A stretch of DNA of 56,167 nucleotides from Clostridia bacterium (GCA_017464225.1 JAFUDW010000166.1:1-56167); one strand, 5' to 3'. Shown: positions 21,155-30,686, counted from the stretch's first letter. A program made the numbers and translations. Notes: a model not told the origin generated them from the letters alone.

Positions 21155-22449
21155 GCAAAAAACCTCCTGATCAGATCGGGCCTGTCGCCAAAGTACACGT
21201 GGGCAAAGGCGGCCAGCGTTTTTTCACGGGCGTAGCCGCATTGCCATGAAATATCGGGCTGGGAAGCCTTGCGCACGGCGTAGGCGAAGTCTACGTCCTC
21301 CAATGGCTCGGCCAGGGCGTGATGAAATTCGTGGGCCGGGAAGGCGAGCCCGGACTGCTCCTCCACCGTCACATAGCCAAAGCGCTGCAAGCGCTTGGTC
21401 ATGCGGCAGCGTACGGGCAGAAAATCCACCATGGGCTGCCCGTCGATCTCCCGGGAAAGATACATCAGTCCGCCGCATTCGGCATAGCAGCGCAGGCCCT
21501 TTTGCAGCGCTTCGCTGACGCTTTGGCGCATGGAGGCGTTGGCCGAAAGCCTGTCGGCGAACACCTCGGGATAGCCGCCGCCGATGTATAGGCCGTTCAG
21601 GCCTTCGGGCAGAGCGGCGTCGTTCAGCGGAGAGAAGCGGACGAGCTCCATGCCGCAGCGGCGCAGAGCGTCCAGGTTGTCCTGGTAATAAAAATGAAAA
21701 GCCTCGTCCAGCGCTACCCCGAGGCGGAAGCCGGAAAGATCGAGCATTTCCGGCGCGGGCGACGCAGGCGGATCAGGCGCTTTTTCGGCCAGGGCCAGGA
21801 TCAGCGGCAAATCAAGGGTGCTTTCAGCCTCGGCAGCGGCGGCCTGCAAGCGCTCGGCCAAATCGGGGGTTTCCCGGGCGGGTACCAGCCCCAGATGACG
21901 GCTGGGAAAGGCGAGGCGCTGGTTTTTGGTCAGGTATCCCACGCAGGGCAAGCCGGTGTAGCGTTGAACGGCTTCCTTCACAAGCCCGTAATGCCTTTCG
22001 CCGCTGACGCGGTTGACCAGCACGCCCGCGATGCCGCTGTCCGGCCTCAAGGTCTGGAATCCTTTGACCGTGGCCGCCACGCTGGCGGCTCCGCCTGAGG
22101 CGTCAACCACCAGCAGCGCAGGCGTTTGGGTCAAATGTGCCATTTCCCAGGTGGAGCAGCGCAGGCTGCGGGCGTCCAGCCCGTCATAATAGCCCATGAC
22201 GCCCTCGATGACGGTGATATCGGCAGGCGCGCGCAGCAGGCGGAAGATGCTCTCATCCTTCATCAGCCAGGTATCCAGATTATAGGAAGGACGTTCGCAT
22301 ACAGCCTCATGGAAGCCCGGATCGATATAATCCGGCCCTACCTTGCAGGGCGATACCCGAAGGCCCCGCCGCCGAAGCGCCGCCATCAGCAGCAGGCTGG
22401 CCGTGGTTTTGCCGCAGCCGCTTCCCGTGCCCGCCAAAAGGATCCTCAT
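21151..22449 (-). CDS. cbiA: cobyrinate a,c-diamide synthase
   Basis: CbiA amidates the a and c side chains of (cobalt-)cobyrinate with glutamine and ATP. The 432-residue protein has the Walker-type 'LAGTGSGCGKTTAS' at the start and a C-terminal glutamine amidotransferase domain with 'GLYIGGGYPEVFA' and the Cys in 'CYAECGGLMYLS'; 'FPAHEFHHA' near the end fits the family. ATG 22449 is supported by the P-loop position; the frame is open further upstream without coding similarity. Confidence 0.96.
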   Translation of the reverse strand: MRILLAGTGSGCGKTTASLLLMAALRRRGLRVSPCKVGPDYIDPGFHEAVCERPSYNLDTWLMKDESIFRLLRAPADITVIEGVMGYYDGLDARSLRCSTWEMAHLTQTPALLVVDASGGAASVAATVKGFQTLRPDSGIAGVLVNRVSGERHYGLVKEAVQRYTGLPCVGYLTKNQRLAFPSRHLGLVPARETPDLAERLQAAAAEAESTLDLPLILALAEKAPDPPASPAPEMLDLSGFRLGVALDEAFHFYYQDNLDALRRCGMELVRFSPLNDAALPEGLNGLYIGGGYPEVFADRLSANASMRQSVSEALQKGLRCYAECGGLMYLSREIDGQPMVDFLPVRCRMTKRLQRFGYVTVEEQSGLAFPAHEFHHALAEPLEDVDFAYAVRKASQPDISWQCGYAREKTLAAFAHVYFGDRPDLIRRFFA

Positions 22450-23063
22450 GGCCGTACCCCCGGGATGCCGTAGAGCAGGGCGTTGACGATGGCCGCGGCC
22501 ACATTGCTGCCGCCCCGGCGTCCCATGGCCGCGATACAGGGGATGCCGCTGTTCCACAGCCGCTCCTTGGCCTCCGCCACATTGACGAACCCCACCGGCA
22601 CGCCGATCACGGCGATATCTTGGGGCCTATCCTCCCTGTCCAGCAGCGGGAAAAGGAAGGTGGGGGCGTTGCCGCATACCAGCAGCTTGGAACCCGGCAG
22701 CGCCAGCGCCCGCTCCATGCTGACGGCAGCCCGGGTGGTCTGCCGCGCCTTTGCCTCGGCGGCCACGCTGTCCTCGGCCATAAAGCACCGGGCGGATGCG
22801 CCCAGCTTTTTCAGCGCGGGCTTGCTGATGCCCGCCAGCGCCATATTGGTATCGGTGACGATTGCCGCGCCGTTTTGAAGCATCTCCCGCGCCAGCGCCA
22901 CCACGCCGGGGGAAAACCGCAGCGTTTCGGCAAAGGAAAAATCAGCGGTGGCATGGATCACCCGCTTCACGATGGGTTTGATCTCATCATCCAGCGCGGT
23001 TTGCAGCTCGGCTTCGATGATGGCCATGCTCTTTTCCTCGATATCCATGGGCTTCATTACCAT
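22446..23063 (-). CDS. cbiC: precorrin-8X / cobalt-precorrin-8 methylmutase
   Basis: CbiC moves a methyl group from C11 to C12, giving (cobalt-)cobyrinate. The 205-residue protein carries the catalytic His in 'KRVIHATADFSFAETL' and the conserved 'DTNMALAGISK', 'VIGVPVGFVNVAEAKE' and 'GRRGGSNVAAAIVNALL' stretches. ATG 23063 follows AAAGGAG. It overlaps both neighbours. Confidence 0.96.
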   Translation of the reverse strand: MVMKPMDIEEKSMAIIEAELQTALDDEIKPIVKRVIHATADFSFAETLRFSPGVVALAREMLQNGAAIVTDTNMALAGISKPALKKLGASARCFMAEDSVAAEAKARQTTRAAVSMERALALPGSKLLVCGNAPTFLFPLLDREDRPQDIAVIGVPVGFVNVAEAKERLWNSGIPCIAAMGRRGGSNVAAAIVNALLYGIPGVRP

Positions 23064-23584
23064 TCCACTCCTTTGCGGGCCGGCAGTTGTTCGCTGGCGT
23101 AGGGATGCTTTACCGCATCGATCCGGCTCAAGTAATCGGCGCGGTCCGACAGCCAGTTGGGAACAGCGCGTCCTGTGACCGCCGTTTCGGCGCAGGAAAG
23201 CGCTGCGTCGAGCAGCTCCCGCGCCGCGCTTTCTTCCACCAGGCCGCAGCTCAGCGCCATGCCCAGCTCGTCCAGGATCACGGTCTTTGGCTGCTTTTCG
23301 GCGATCATTCGCGCGGTCTCCCGGGCGAAAGCCGTCTGCTGAGCACGTGCCGTTTCTTTTTCGGCGCCGCTCATGCGGAAGGTGAAGCCGGGGATGGGCG
23401 GCGCGGCCATGACGGTGGCCTGATGGAATTGGCGCAGGGCCGCGAGCTCGCCGGAGTTGCCCTTTTTCATGAACTGGGCAATCAGCACGGCGTTGCCGTG
23501 TCCCAGGCTCCGCAGGGCCAGTCCCATGGCGGCGGTGGTTTTGCCTTTGCCTTCGCCGGTGTATACGTGCAGCTTACAGATCAT
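23057..23584 (-). CDS. cobA: cob(I)yrinic acid a,c-diamide adenosyltransferase
   Basis: This CobA/BtuR-type enzyme transfers the 5'-deoxyadenosyl group from ATP to Co(I) corrinoids. The 175-residue protein has the P-loop 'GEGKGKTTAAMGLALR' at residues 11-26, 'IAQFMKKGNSGELAALR' and 'VILDELGMALSCGLV', which are diagnostic of this family rather than PduO or EutT. It can serve both new synthesis and imported corrinoids. Confidence 0.95.
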   Translation of the reverse strand: MICKLHVYTGEGKGKTTAAMGLALRSLGHGNAVLIAQFMKKGNSGELAALRQFHQATVMAAPPIPGFTFRMSGAEKETARAQQTAFARETARMIAEKQPKTVILDELGMALSCGLVEESAARELLDAALSCAETAVTGRAVPNWLSDRADYLSRIDAVKHPYASEQLPARKGVEW

Positions 23585-24614
23585 GGTGCGCTCCTATTTC
23601 CTTTCCCTGGCCGTCCAGCATCAGGGTATCCGTGGGGATACCGCATCGCGCCCTGGCATAGCCGGACGCGGCGCGGCATAGGCTGTTCCAAACCTCGTTC
23701 AGGCCTGCCCGATCGATCATGGGGATCAGGCCGTCCAGCGTCGTTGCATCCATCACCTGGCGCAAAAGGCTTGCCGGCGCGCCAAGCAGCGCCAGGTGGG
23801 CGCACAGCGTTTCCCGGCGGCCGTCGCCGTATTTGCTGTGGGTCTGCATGCTGCCGCCCGCCACCTTGACCAGCTTGCCGGGCTGTCCCGCCAGCATGAG
23901 ACGGGAAAATCCCAATTCCGCCGCCGCATCCAGGGCGAAGCCCACAAAATTGCTGATCTGCACGCAGGGAAGGCCGGGCCGCAGGGCGCGCAGAGCTTCC
24001 TCGCCCTGACTGCCAAACGCCAGCGCCAATAGATCGCTGCCCTGTGCCCTGCGCTGCCGCATTTCCAGGGCAATGATTTCGGTGAGCGCTTCCTCGCTCA
24101 TGGGGCGCACGATGCCGGTGGTGCCCAGGATGGAAAGCCCGCCTTCGATGCCCAGCCGGGGATTGAAGGTCTTCATGGCCAGCGCTTGGCCGCCGGTGAC
24201 GCCCACGGTGACCGTCGCCGCCCGGGCGGAGAAAACGCTGCGCACGGCGTTTGCGATCATCCGCCGGGGCACGGGATTGATGGCGGCTTCGCCCACGGGC
24301 AGCTTGAGTCCGGGCTGGGTGATCACGCCCACGCCCTCCCCGGCGCGAAAGACGATAGGCCCGTCCTCCGCCAGCAGATCAACCTGGGCCCATACTTCGC
24401 TGCCGTCCGTGACGTCCGGATCATCGCCCGCATCCTTGTATACGGCGCAGCGGAAGCGCGAAAGCGGATGGATCTCCGGCGCGTAGGCTTTGCCAGCGGG
24501 CAAAAGGATCTCAACCTGCTGGGGGCAGTCCCCATCCCTTTGCCACAGGCAGGAGGCCAAGGCGCAGGCGGCGGCGCAGCTGCCGGTGGTAAAGCCTTCC
24601 CGCAGCGGTTTCAT
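23574..24614 (-). CDS. cbiD: cobalt-precorrin-5B C1-methyltransferase
   Basis: CbiD methylates C1 in the anaerobic pathway. The 346-residue protein starts 'LREGFTTGSCAAACALA', the family signature, and has 'PGEGVGVITQPGLKLPVGEAAINPVPR'-like motifs; note that I cite only their recognisable cores (GVGVITQPGL, GEAAINPVPR) and 'GTTGIVRPMSEEAL'. ATG 24614 is chosen because it starts this signature, 99 bp inside the longest open frame. Its presence marks the oxygen-independent branch. Confidence 0.96.
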   Translation of the reverse strand: MKPLREGFTTGSCAAACALASCLWQRDGDCPQQVEILLPAGKAYAPEIHPLSRFRCAVYKDAGDDPDVTDGSEVWAQVDLLAEDGPIVFRAGEGVGVITQPGLKLPVGEAAINPVPRRMIANAVRSVFSARAATVTVGVTGGQALAMKTFNPRLGIEGGLSILGTTGIVRPMSEEALTEIIALEMRQRRAQGSDLLALAFGSQGEEALRALRPGLPCVQISNFVGFALDAAAELGFSRLMLAGQPGKLVKVAGGSMQTHSKYGDGRRETLCAHLALLGAPASLLRQVMDATTLDGLIPMIDRAGLNEVWNSLCRAASGYARARCGIPTDTLMLDGQGKEIGAHHDL

Positions 24615-25498
24615 AGGTTCTTCTCCCCGGCGAGGGCAAAGGTCATGCCTTCCATGGCCGTTTTGCCGGCGAGCAGCACGCCGCCCGCGGCACGGACCGC
24701 CGCCCGCTCGCACACGTTGTCCACGCCCACCGTTTTTTCCACAAAGTCCGAATGGGCGAACACGCCGGGCACGCCGCGCAGCTCTTCCGCGCTATAGCTG
24801 AGCAGCGGTAGGCTGTACTTTTGACAGAAGCGCGCAAAGGCGGGTTCCTGATTTTTGACGCTGATGGTGGATAGCGCTTTCACGCTCAGCAGCGATACGC
24901 CGCAGGCGCGCAAAAACTGGCAGGCGTTTTGCTCAAACAGATCGGGATCGACGCCTTTTTTGCAGCCTGCGCCCAGAACAAGGGTACGAGGCCGCAGGTA
25001 CAGCGTGACCGGGAAGGGTGGATCGATCTCCCGCTCGGTGATGGCGACGCCCACCTGCTGTCCGCTCAGCGCCGCGGCGGATACAGGCTTAATGGCCGAA
25101 GGGTTTTCAATGGCGCAGTCATGGGCCATGGCCCAGCTGTCCGCCGCCGGCACGCCGCGCACGTCGGTGGCTGTGGTGATGACGGGCGCGGCGCCTGTTC
25201 TGCGGCTGATTTCCAGGGCCAGCGCGTTGGCGCCGCCGATGTGGCCCGACAGGATGGGGATCACATGCCGTCCCATTTCATCCATGACCAGTACGGCCGG
25301 ATCGGTGGTTTTGTCCTTGATCAGCGGGGCGACAGCCCGCACGGCGATGCCGCAGGCACCGATGAACAGCAGGGCGTCAGCGCTGTCAAACCGCTCCCTG
25401 GCCCAGCGCATCACCGGGATGCCCCGGTCCACGGGGACGCCCAGAGCCTGTTGCCATTCCTGGCCTTTCTGGGTAAAAGCGATGGCGTGAAGCTTCAT
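24611..25498 (-). CDS. cbiG: cobalt-precorrin-5A hydrolase
   Basis: CbiG opens the lactone of cobalt-precorrin-5A and releases acetaldehyde, a step unique to the anaerobic pathway. The 295-residue protein has the N-terminal 'FIGACGIAVRAVAPLIKDKTTDPAV' core and 'DEMGRHVIPILSGHIGGANALA', then a C-terminal domain with 'LGAGCKKGVD' and 'AERAAVRAAGG'-like sequence. Length is at the short end of the family. Overlaps of four bases join it to cbiF and cbiD. Confidence 0.94.
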   Translation of the reverse strand: MKLHAIAFTQKGQEWQQALGVPVDRGIPVMRWARERFDSADALLFIGACGIAVRAVAPLIKDKTTDPAVLVMDEMGRHVIPILSGHIGGANALALEISRRTGAAPVITTATDVRGVPAADSWAMAHDCAIENPSAIKPVSAAALSGQQVGVAITEREIDPPFPVTLYLRPRTLVLGAGCKKGVDPDLFEQNACQFLRACGVSLLSVKALSTISVKNQEPAFARFCQKYSLPLLSYSAEELRGVPGVFAHSDFVEKTVGVDNVCERAAVRAAGGVLLAGKTAMEGMTFALAGEKNL

Positions 25499-26241
25499 TT
25501 TTCGGCCTCCCGGAACATATGGGAAAAGCTGGGATCATAGAGCCTGGAGCGCTCCTTTGCGCCGTTTAAAAAGCCGCCCACCAGCACCAGCGCCGTGCGG
25601 CCGATCCCGGCGGCCATTTGGGGCAATGTCAGGAGCGTCGCGCGGATGATCTGCTCATCCGGCCAGGTGGCTTTGTAGACCAGGGCGGCCGGGGTATCCG
25701 GAGCGTAGCCTCCGGCGATCAGCTCGCTGCAGAGCTCGGGCAGCATCCCGGCGCTCAAAAACAGCGCCATGGAAGCCCCGTGCGCCGCCAGGGCGGGAAT
25801 GCTCTCCTGCTCGGGCACGGCGGTGCGCCTAGCCCTTCGGCTGACGATCAGCGTTTGGCTCACCCCGGGCAGCGTATATTCGGCGTGCAGGCAGGCTGCC
25901 GCCGCGTTCATGCTGCTGACGCCGGGCACAGCCTCGTAAGAGAGGCCCAGGGCGTCCAGGGCTTCCATCTGCTCGCGGACGGCCCCGTAAATGGATGGAT
26001 CGCCCGTATGCAGCCGCACGGTGACCTGCTCCGGATCGGCGGCGCGGAGGGCGGCGATCACCTGCTCCAGCGTCATGGAGGCGCTGTTCATTTTTACGCA
26101 GTCCGCCGGGCACATGTCCAGCAGCTCGGGATTGACCAGCGAGCCAGCGTAGATCACCAGGCTTGCCCTTTGCAGCAGGCGCATACCGCGGACGGTGATC
26201 AGATCGACCGCGCCGGGACCGGCGCCGATAAAATAGATCAT
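25495..26241 (-). CDS. cbiF: precorrin-4 / cobalt-precorrin-4 C11-methyltransferase
   Basis: CbiF methylates C11 with S-adenosylmethionine. The 248-residue protein begins 'IYFIGAGPGAVDLITVRG', the tetrapyrrole methylase signature, and has 'YAGSLVNPELL' and 'TGDPSIYGAVREQMEAL', which separate CbiF from CbiL, CbiH and CobA-type methylases. It overlaps cbiET and cbiG. Confidence 0.95.
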   Translation of the reverse strand: MIYFIGAGPGAVDLITVRGMRLLQRASLVIYAGSLVNPELLDMCPADCVKMNSASMTLEQVIAALRAADPEQVTVRLHTGDPSIYGAVREQMEALDALGLSYEAVPGVSSMNAAAACLHAEYTLPGVSQTLIVSRRARRTAVPEQESIPALAAHGASMALFLSAGMLPELCSELIAGGYAPDTPAALVYKATWPDEQIIRATLLTLPQMAAGIGRTALVLVGGFLNGAKERSRLYDPSFSHMFREAEK

Positions 26242-27419
26242 GGTTTCTCTCCTGTAACGGCGGAAAAAACGAATACCGGGTTCTGCGCCCGCAGCATGCG
26301 GTAGCCGCCTGCCTGCTCCAGCCGGGATACGGCGATTTGGGCGGCGGCAAAATCAGCGCATCCGGACAGCAGACGCGTCAGCAGCGCGGCGCTCTCCATG
26401 GTAACGGCGGTGGCGCATAGCCGCGCGCCTGCCGGCAGACAGCGCAGGATGGCCTCCGTTTCGCCGCCTGTGCCGCCCAGAAATATATGGGTGGGCGTCG
26501 GAAGCCCCGAAAGCGCTTTCGGAGCGGCGCCTGATATGACCGAAACGTTCTGCAATCGGAAATGCTCAACGTTTTGCCCGATCAAGGCCAACGCCTCCGC
26601 GTCCCTTTCAATGGCGTACACCTGGCCCAGCGGACATTGCCGGGCGCATTCCGCCGTGACGCTGCCAGTGCCCGCGCCGATGTCCCATACGACAGCGTCA
26701 GGCGTCAATCGCAGGGCGGCCAGCGCCTGCACGCGGATCTCCCGCTTGGTCATGGGTGTTTTGCCCCGGATGAAGGCGTCGTCCGAAAGCCCGATGGCGG
26801 GCAGCCCCTTTTGCGGCGCGGGGTTGCGGATCAGCGCTACAGAAAGCGGATCGTATTCCCGCGCTTCATAGGGAGCGACGCTCTCGTCCGGATAGGAAAG
26901 GCGCTCGCCGATGACGAGCGGCAGCGCTTCCAGCCCGCCCGCGGTTAGCGTATCGTGCACCCAACGGGGGCCGTGCTCGCCGTCCAGCAGCAGCAGCACG
27001 GCGGCGTGCGTCCGGGCGTAATGGCACAGCGCCTCAGGCGCGCAGTCCCGGCCATGGGCCGAAAGGATCTTTGCCTCCTGCCAGGGGAGGGCCAGCCTGG
27101 CGCAGAGGGCCTGCAGGCTGCTGACGCCGGGATATACCCGCAGGCAATCCTGGTCAAAGCGCCGGGAGAGCGGGCCCAGCAGGCTGTAAAGGCCGGCGTC
27201 GCCCGAAACCAGCACGGCGCAGCGGGGCAGCGCCGCCATTTCCTCCAGAGCGTCCGCGATGGGGGAGAGCGGCCTGCGCTTTTCGGGCGATACCAGGGCG
27301 GTGTGACGATCGGCGCAGAAAACGACCTCCGCCGCCCGCAAGGCGCGCTGCGCCTCCACGGTCAGCAGCTCGGCTGCGCCGGGTCCCGCGCTGATGATGT
27401 CAATCCAGTTCTTCGGCAT
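26238..27419 (-). CDS. cbiET: bifunctional precorrin-6Y C5,C15-methyltransferase (decarboxylating), CbiE-CbiT fusion
   Basis: The 393-residue protein joins two enzymes that are often separate in Clostridia. Residues about 1-200 are the CbiE tetrapyrrole methylase ('IDIISAGPGAAELLTVEAQRAL'), and about 215-393 the CbiT methyltransferase/decarboxylase with its SAM site 'VWDIGAGTGSVTAECA' and 'IFLGGTGGE'. Together they methylate C5 and C15 and remove the C12 acetate carboxyl. It overlaps the ATPase gene upstream by 20 bases. Confidence 0.95.
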   Translation of the reverse strand: MPKNWIDIISAGPGAAELLTVEAQRALRAAEVVFCADRHTALVSPEKRRPLSPIADALEEMAALPRCAVLVSGDAGLYSLLGPLSRRFDQDCLRVYPGVSSLQALCARLALPWQEAKILSAHGRDCAPEALCHYARTHAAVLLLLDGEHGPRWVHDTLTAGGLEALPLVIGERLSYPDESVAPYEAREYDPLSVALIRNPAPQKGLPAIGLSDDAFIRGKTPMTKREIRVQALAALRLTPDAVVWDIGAGTGSVTAECARQCPLGQVYAIERDAEALALIGQNVEHFRLQNVSVISGAAPKALSGLPTPTHIFLGGTGGETEAILRCLPAGARLCATAVTMESAALLTRLLSGCADFAAAQIAVSRLEQAGGYRMLRAQNPVFVFSAVTGEKP

Positions 27420-28521
27420 GGCGGATCACCTTGATTCCGTTGGCTTTGGCAAAGGAGAGCAGTTTTTCGCAGGCGGCGTTCAGCGGGCCCCGGGGTGCGC
27501 CCGCGTCCAGCACGGCGCGGCAGCGCAGCACGGCCTGTTTTGCGTCTTCGAGAGCTTCCGCATCGATGGGCGTAAAGGCCGCCTGGCTGATCACCCGCGC
27601 CGCCAACGCCCGGGCCACCTCAAATTCCAGATCGTTTTCATACAGGATGCCTGCGGCAAAGGGAACGCGCCGCTTTTGCAGCGCCCGGTAAAAAGGCATG
27701 CCGTATCCCGCGCCGCCGATGACGAACACCCGCGGGTCGCCGTCGGGCCGGGACAGCTCCACGCTGCCGCGCGAAACCAGGTAGCTGCCCTGTTCTAGGC
27801 CGTAAAGCTGGGCGATGTTTTCATCGGTAAAGACCGCTCCGGGCGCGCCCACGCGGCAAACGCTGTCGCCCTGCACGCACATCACCAGGTCGGATATCTT
27901 TTCGGCCAGGTCGATCTCATGCAGCGACAGCACCACCGTCAACCGCCGCTCGCGGGATTCCTCCAGCAGGATATCCAGCAGGTCGATCTTATGACGGATA
28001 TCCAGAAAGGAGGTGGGCTCGTCCAGCACCAGAAGCTCCGGCTCCTGGCACAGCGCCCGGGCCAGAAGCACGCGCTGGCGCTGACCGTCGCTGACGCGGG
28101 AAAAATCCTGATCGGCGATCTCCTCGGCCCGTACCCTTCGGAGCGTGCTTTGCACGATGGCGTGATCCTTTTTTGTCAGCGTGCCGAATCGACCGGTATA
28201 AGGATAGCGCCCCATGGCGGCCACGTCGTAGCAGGTCATCATTTCGGGCTGTACGCGCTCGGTGAGCACCACCGACATGCGCCTGGCCAGCGCTTGGGCC
28301 GGGATGGAGGACAGCTCCTGCCCGCCGATCCGGATGCTGCCGGCGATGGGGGCAAGCTGGCGCGTAAGGGTTTTGAGCAGCGTGCTCTTGCCCGCGCCGT
28401 TGGGGCCGATCAGCGTCAGGATCTGGCCCTGCCGCAGGCTGATCCGGATATCCCGGAGCAGCGCTTTTCCCTGATAGCCCACGGAAAGATCCTTCGTTTG
28501 CAGGATATACATTTCAGCCAC
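27400..28521 (-). CDS. btuD: corrinoid ABC transporter ATPase with C-terminal extension
   Basis: Residues about 4-240 are an ABC ATPase of the iron-siderophore/B12 class: Walker A 'GPNGAGKST', signature 'RVSDGQRQRVLLARAL', Walker B 'LLVLDEPTSFLD'. It should drive the FecCD-type permease encoded next to it. An extra domain of about 120 residues (250-373) follows, starting 'RVFVIGGAGYGMPFYRAL' with a glycine-rich nucleotide-like loop; ordinary BtuD/FhuC proteins end near 250-260. Its function is unknown. Gene symbol is by role and context; other corrinoid or metal-chelate cargo is possible. Confidence 0.85.
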   Translation of the reverse strand: MAEMYILQTKDLSVGYQGKALLRDIRISLRQGQILTLIGPNGAGKSTLLKTLTRQLAPIAGSIRIGGQELSSIPAQALARRMSVVLTERVQPEMMTCYDVAAMGRYPYTGRFGTLTKKDHAIVQSTLRRVRAEEIADQDFSRVSDGQRQRVLLARALCQEPELLVLDEPTSFLDIRHKIDLLDILLEESRERRLTVVLSLHEIDLAEKISDLVMCVQGDSVCRVGAPGAVFTDENIAQLYGLEQGSYLVSRGSVELSRPDGDPRVFVIGGAGYGMPFYRALQKRRVPFAAGILYENDLEFEVARALAARVISQAAFTPIDAEALEDAKQAVLRCRAVLDAGAPRGPLNAACEKLLSFAKANGIKVIRHAEELD

Positions 28522-29545
28522 GGTCCCGCCCCCTTTGCCGCCTGAGCATCAGGGCGATCACCACCGGCGCGCCGAACACCGCCGTCACCGTGCTGATGGC
28601 CAATTCGGAGGGCGAAAAGGCCGTCCGGGCGATCAGGTCGCATCCCATGCAGAAGACGCCGCCCAGCAGGAAGGAGCCCGGGATGATCACGGCGGGTTTG
28701 GCTGTTCCAAACAGAAGCTTGGTCATGTGCGGCGCTGCGACGCCCACAAAGCTGATGGGGCCGGAAAGGGCGGTCACGCTGGCCGAAAGCAGGCTGGAAA
28801 GGCCGATCAGCATCACCCGGAAAGCGCGAACGTTCACGCCCATGCTGCGGGCGTAGTTTTCGCCCAGCTGATAGGCCGATATGGGCTTGCTCAGCAGGAA
28901 CGCGCCGAAGGCGGCTATCAGGATCACCGCCGAAACGACGTGCAGGTTGCTCCAGGACACCGCCGAAAAGCTGCCCATGCTCCAGCTGTGCAGGTTGGCG
29001 ACGTTGCTTTCATCGGCGAAGGTGATGATAAAATCTGTCGCCGCCGTGCAGATGCTGCCCACCATGATGCCGATCACCAATAGAACGGCCATGCTGCGCA
29101 CCCTGCGGGCGAATAAAAGCACAAAGCCGGTGACCAGCAGCGAGCCCGCGAAGGCCGCCGCCATCACCGCCCAGAAGGGAACGCCCGAAAAGTGCCGCAG
29201 CACAAAGATCATGGTGACGCCCACCAGCATTTTGGCCCCGCTGGAGATACCCAGCACGTAGGGCCCGGCGATGGGATTGCGGAAAAAGGTCTGCAAAAGA
29301 AAGCCGGACACAGAAAGCGCCCCGCCAAGCACAGCGGCGGCCAGCAGCCGCGGCAGGCGGATCTTCCAGATCACGTTGCCTGCCGGGGTGCCGTCGCTGC
29401 CGCCGCGCAGCAGAATGCGTAGGATCTGGCCCGGCGCGATGGAAAGGCTGCCGGTGTTGACGTTCAGCACGATCATCGCGCCGAACGCCAGCGCCAGCAG
29501 TCCAAACACCACCGCAGTCCTCAGGGCCGCGGCATTTTTTTTCAT
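28514..29545 (-). CDS. btuC: corrinoid ABC transporter permease (FecCD family)
   Basis: This 343-residue protein has about ten hydrophobic helices and the FecCD/BtuC hallmarks 'LRLPRLLAAAVLGGALSVSG' type sequence (core PRLLAAAVLGGAL), 'NPIAGPYVLGISSGA' and 'GPISFVGVAAPHM', the last near the ATPase-contact loop. The riboswitch-controlled operon makes cobalamin or cobinamide its probable cargo. It overlaps the substrate-binding protein gene and the ATPase gene. Confidence 0.9.
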   Translation of the reverse strand: MKKNAAALRTAVVFGLLALAFGAMIVLNVNTGSLSIAPGQILRILLRGGSDGTPAGNVIWKIRLPRLLAAAVLGGALSVSGFLLQTFFRNPIAGPYVLGISSGAKMLVGVTMIFVLRHFSGVPFWAVMAAAFAGSLLVTGFVLLFARRVRSMAVLLVIGIMVGSICTAATDFIITFADESNVANLHSWSMGSFSAVSWSNLHVVSAVILIAAFGAFLLSKPISAYQLGENYARSMGVNVRAFRVMLIGLSSLLSASVTALSGPISFVGVAAPHMTKLLFGTAKPAVIIPGSFLLGGVFCMGCDLIARTAFSPSELAISTVTAVFGAPVVIALMLRRQRGRDRG

Positions 29546-30651
29546 TGCAGCTTAAACAGGTAGGTAAAGGCTGTTACAGCAGGATCGTCGTTGGTCAGCA
29601 CCTTGTTAAAGTCCAGGATCATCTGGCCCAGGGTATCGGAAACCTGGAAGTAATCGGGGGTGGTGAACCATACGTTGCCTTCCTTCACCGCTTTGAAATC
29701 GGGCAGGATGGGCGAGCGCTCCAGGAAGGCCTCCATGGTTTCGGGCTTGCCGCCCATGGACCAGATATAGATGATGTAATCGGCCTCTCCGGCGCCGGCG
29801 TAGAACTCTTCGGCTTCGATCTTCTGGGTGCCGCTTTCATCGGGCTTGAGCTCGGGCAGGGCGTACTCGCCGCCGGCCAGCTCCAGCATTTTGACCATGT
29901 AGTCGCCGGCCTTGCGGGTATACAGGTCGCCCTTGCTTGTGATATAGAACATGGCTACCGTTTTGCCGGTGCTTTCGGCGCCGATGGAATCGACCAGCGC
30001 TTTCTGGGCCTCAAAATGGGCCTGGGCTTCCTCTTCCTTGCCCAGCAGCACGCCGTACAGTTTGATCCATTCCATGCGGCCCAGGGGATGATCCTCATAG
30101 GTGCTGGTATCGCGCATGACGGGGATGCCCAGCTCGCTCAGCTTTTCGGATACGTCGGGCACGCTGTCGATCATGGTGCTGAACACCGAGAAAGGCGGGG
30201 GATTGGCGGTGAGCGCTTCAAAATCGGGCTCCTTGTAGCTGCCGATGTAGGTGAGCGCGCCGGCGTCCATGGCGGCCTTTACTTCGTCAATGTACCAGCC
30301 GTCGTAATCCTGGGTGGTCATGCTCACGGCGTCCAGCGCGCCGATGGCGTTGATCAGGCTGGTGGTGGGCGTGGAGGAGATCAGCAGGTTGGAGAGGGGC
30401 AGCTGCAGCGTGACGATGTCAGCATCCAGCCCCGCGGGGATCTCGGCACCCTCGGGGATGGTCAGGAAGCGCGCGCCGTCGCTGTTGGTGATCAGGGCAT
30501 AGCCGCCCTCGCAGAAGTCCACGGAGAACTGTTTGGCGTACTCCAGCTCCAATGAACCGGTGATGGTCAGTCCGGCGGGAGCGTCGGCCAGGGCGGGCAC
30601 AAGGCCCAGCAGCAGCGCCAGGGATAGCAGGAAGGCGATGGTACGTTTCAT
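29542..30651 (-). CDS. btuF: corrinoid ABC transporter substrate-binding protein
   Basis: This 369-residue exported protein starts with a signal peptide ending 'PALA'; no lipobox Cys is present, which is unusual for a Gram-positive binding protein. It has the two-lobed class III binding-protein layout: 'ADIVTLQLPLSNLLISSTPT' in lobe 1, a long linker helix around 'KTVAMFYITSKG' and 'ADYIIYIWSMGG' in lobe 2. ATG 30651 lies behind GGAGG, and the frame upstream is riboswitch sequence. It is first in the cobalamin operon. Ligand assignment is from context. Confidence 0.82.
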   Translation of the reverse strand: MKRTIAFLLSLALLLGLVPALADAPAGLTITGSLELEYAKQFSVDFCEGGYALITNSDGARFLTIPEGAEIPAGLDADIVTLQLPLSNLLISSTPTTSLINAIGALDAVSMTTQDYDGWYIDEVKAAMDAGALTYIGSYKEPDFEALTANPPPFSVFSTMIDSVPDVSEKLSELGIPVMRDTSTYEDHPLGRMEWIKLYGVLLGKEEEAQAHFEAQKALVDSIGAESTGKTVAMFYITSKGDLYTRKAGDYMVKMLELAGGEYALPELKPDESGTQKIEAEEFYAGAGEADYIIYIWSMGGKPETMEAFLERSPILPDFKAVKEGNVWFTTPDYFQVSDTLGQMILDFNKVLTNDDPAVTAFTYLFKLQ

Positions 30652-30686
30652 GGAAAAACCTCCGTCAATGTATTTATCCCCAGGAC

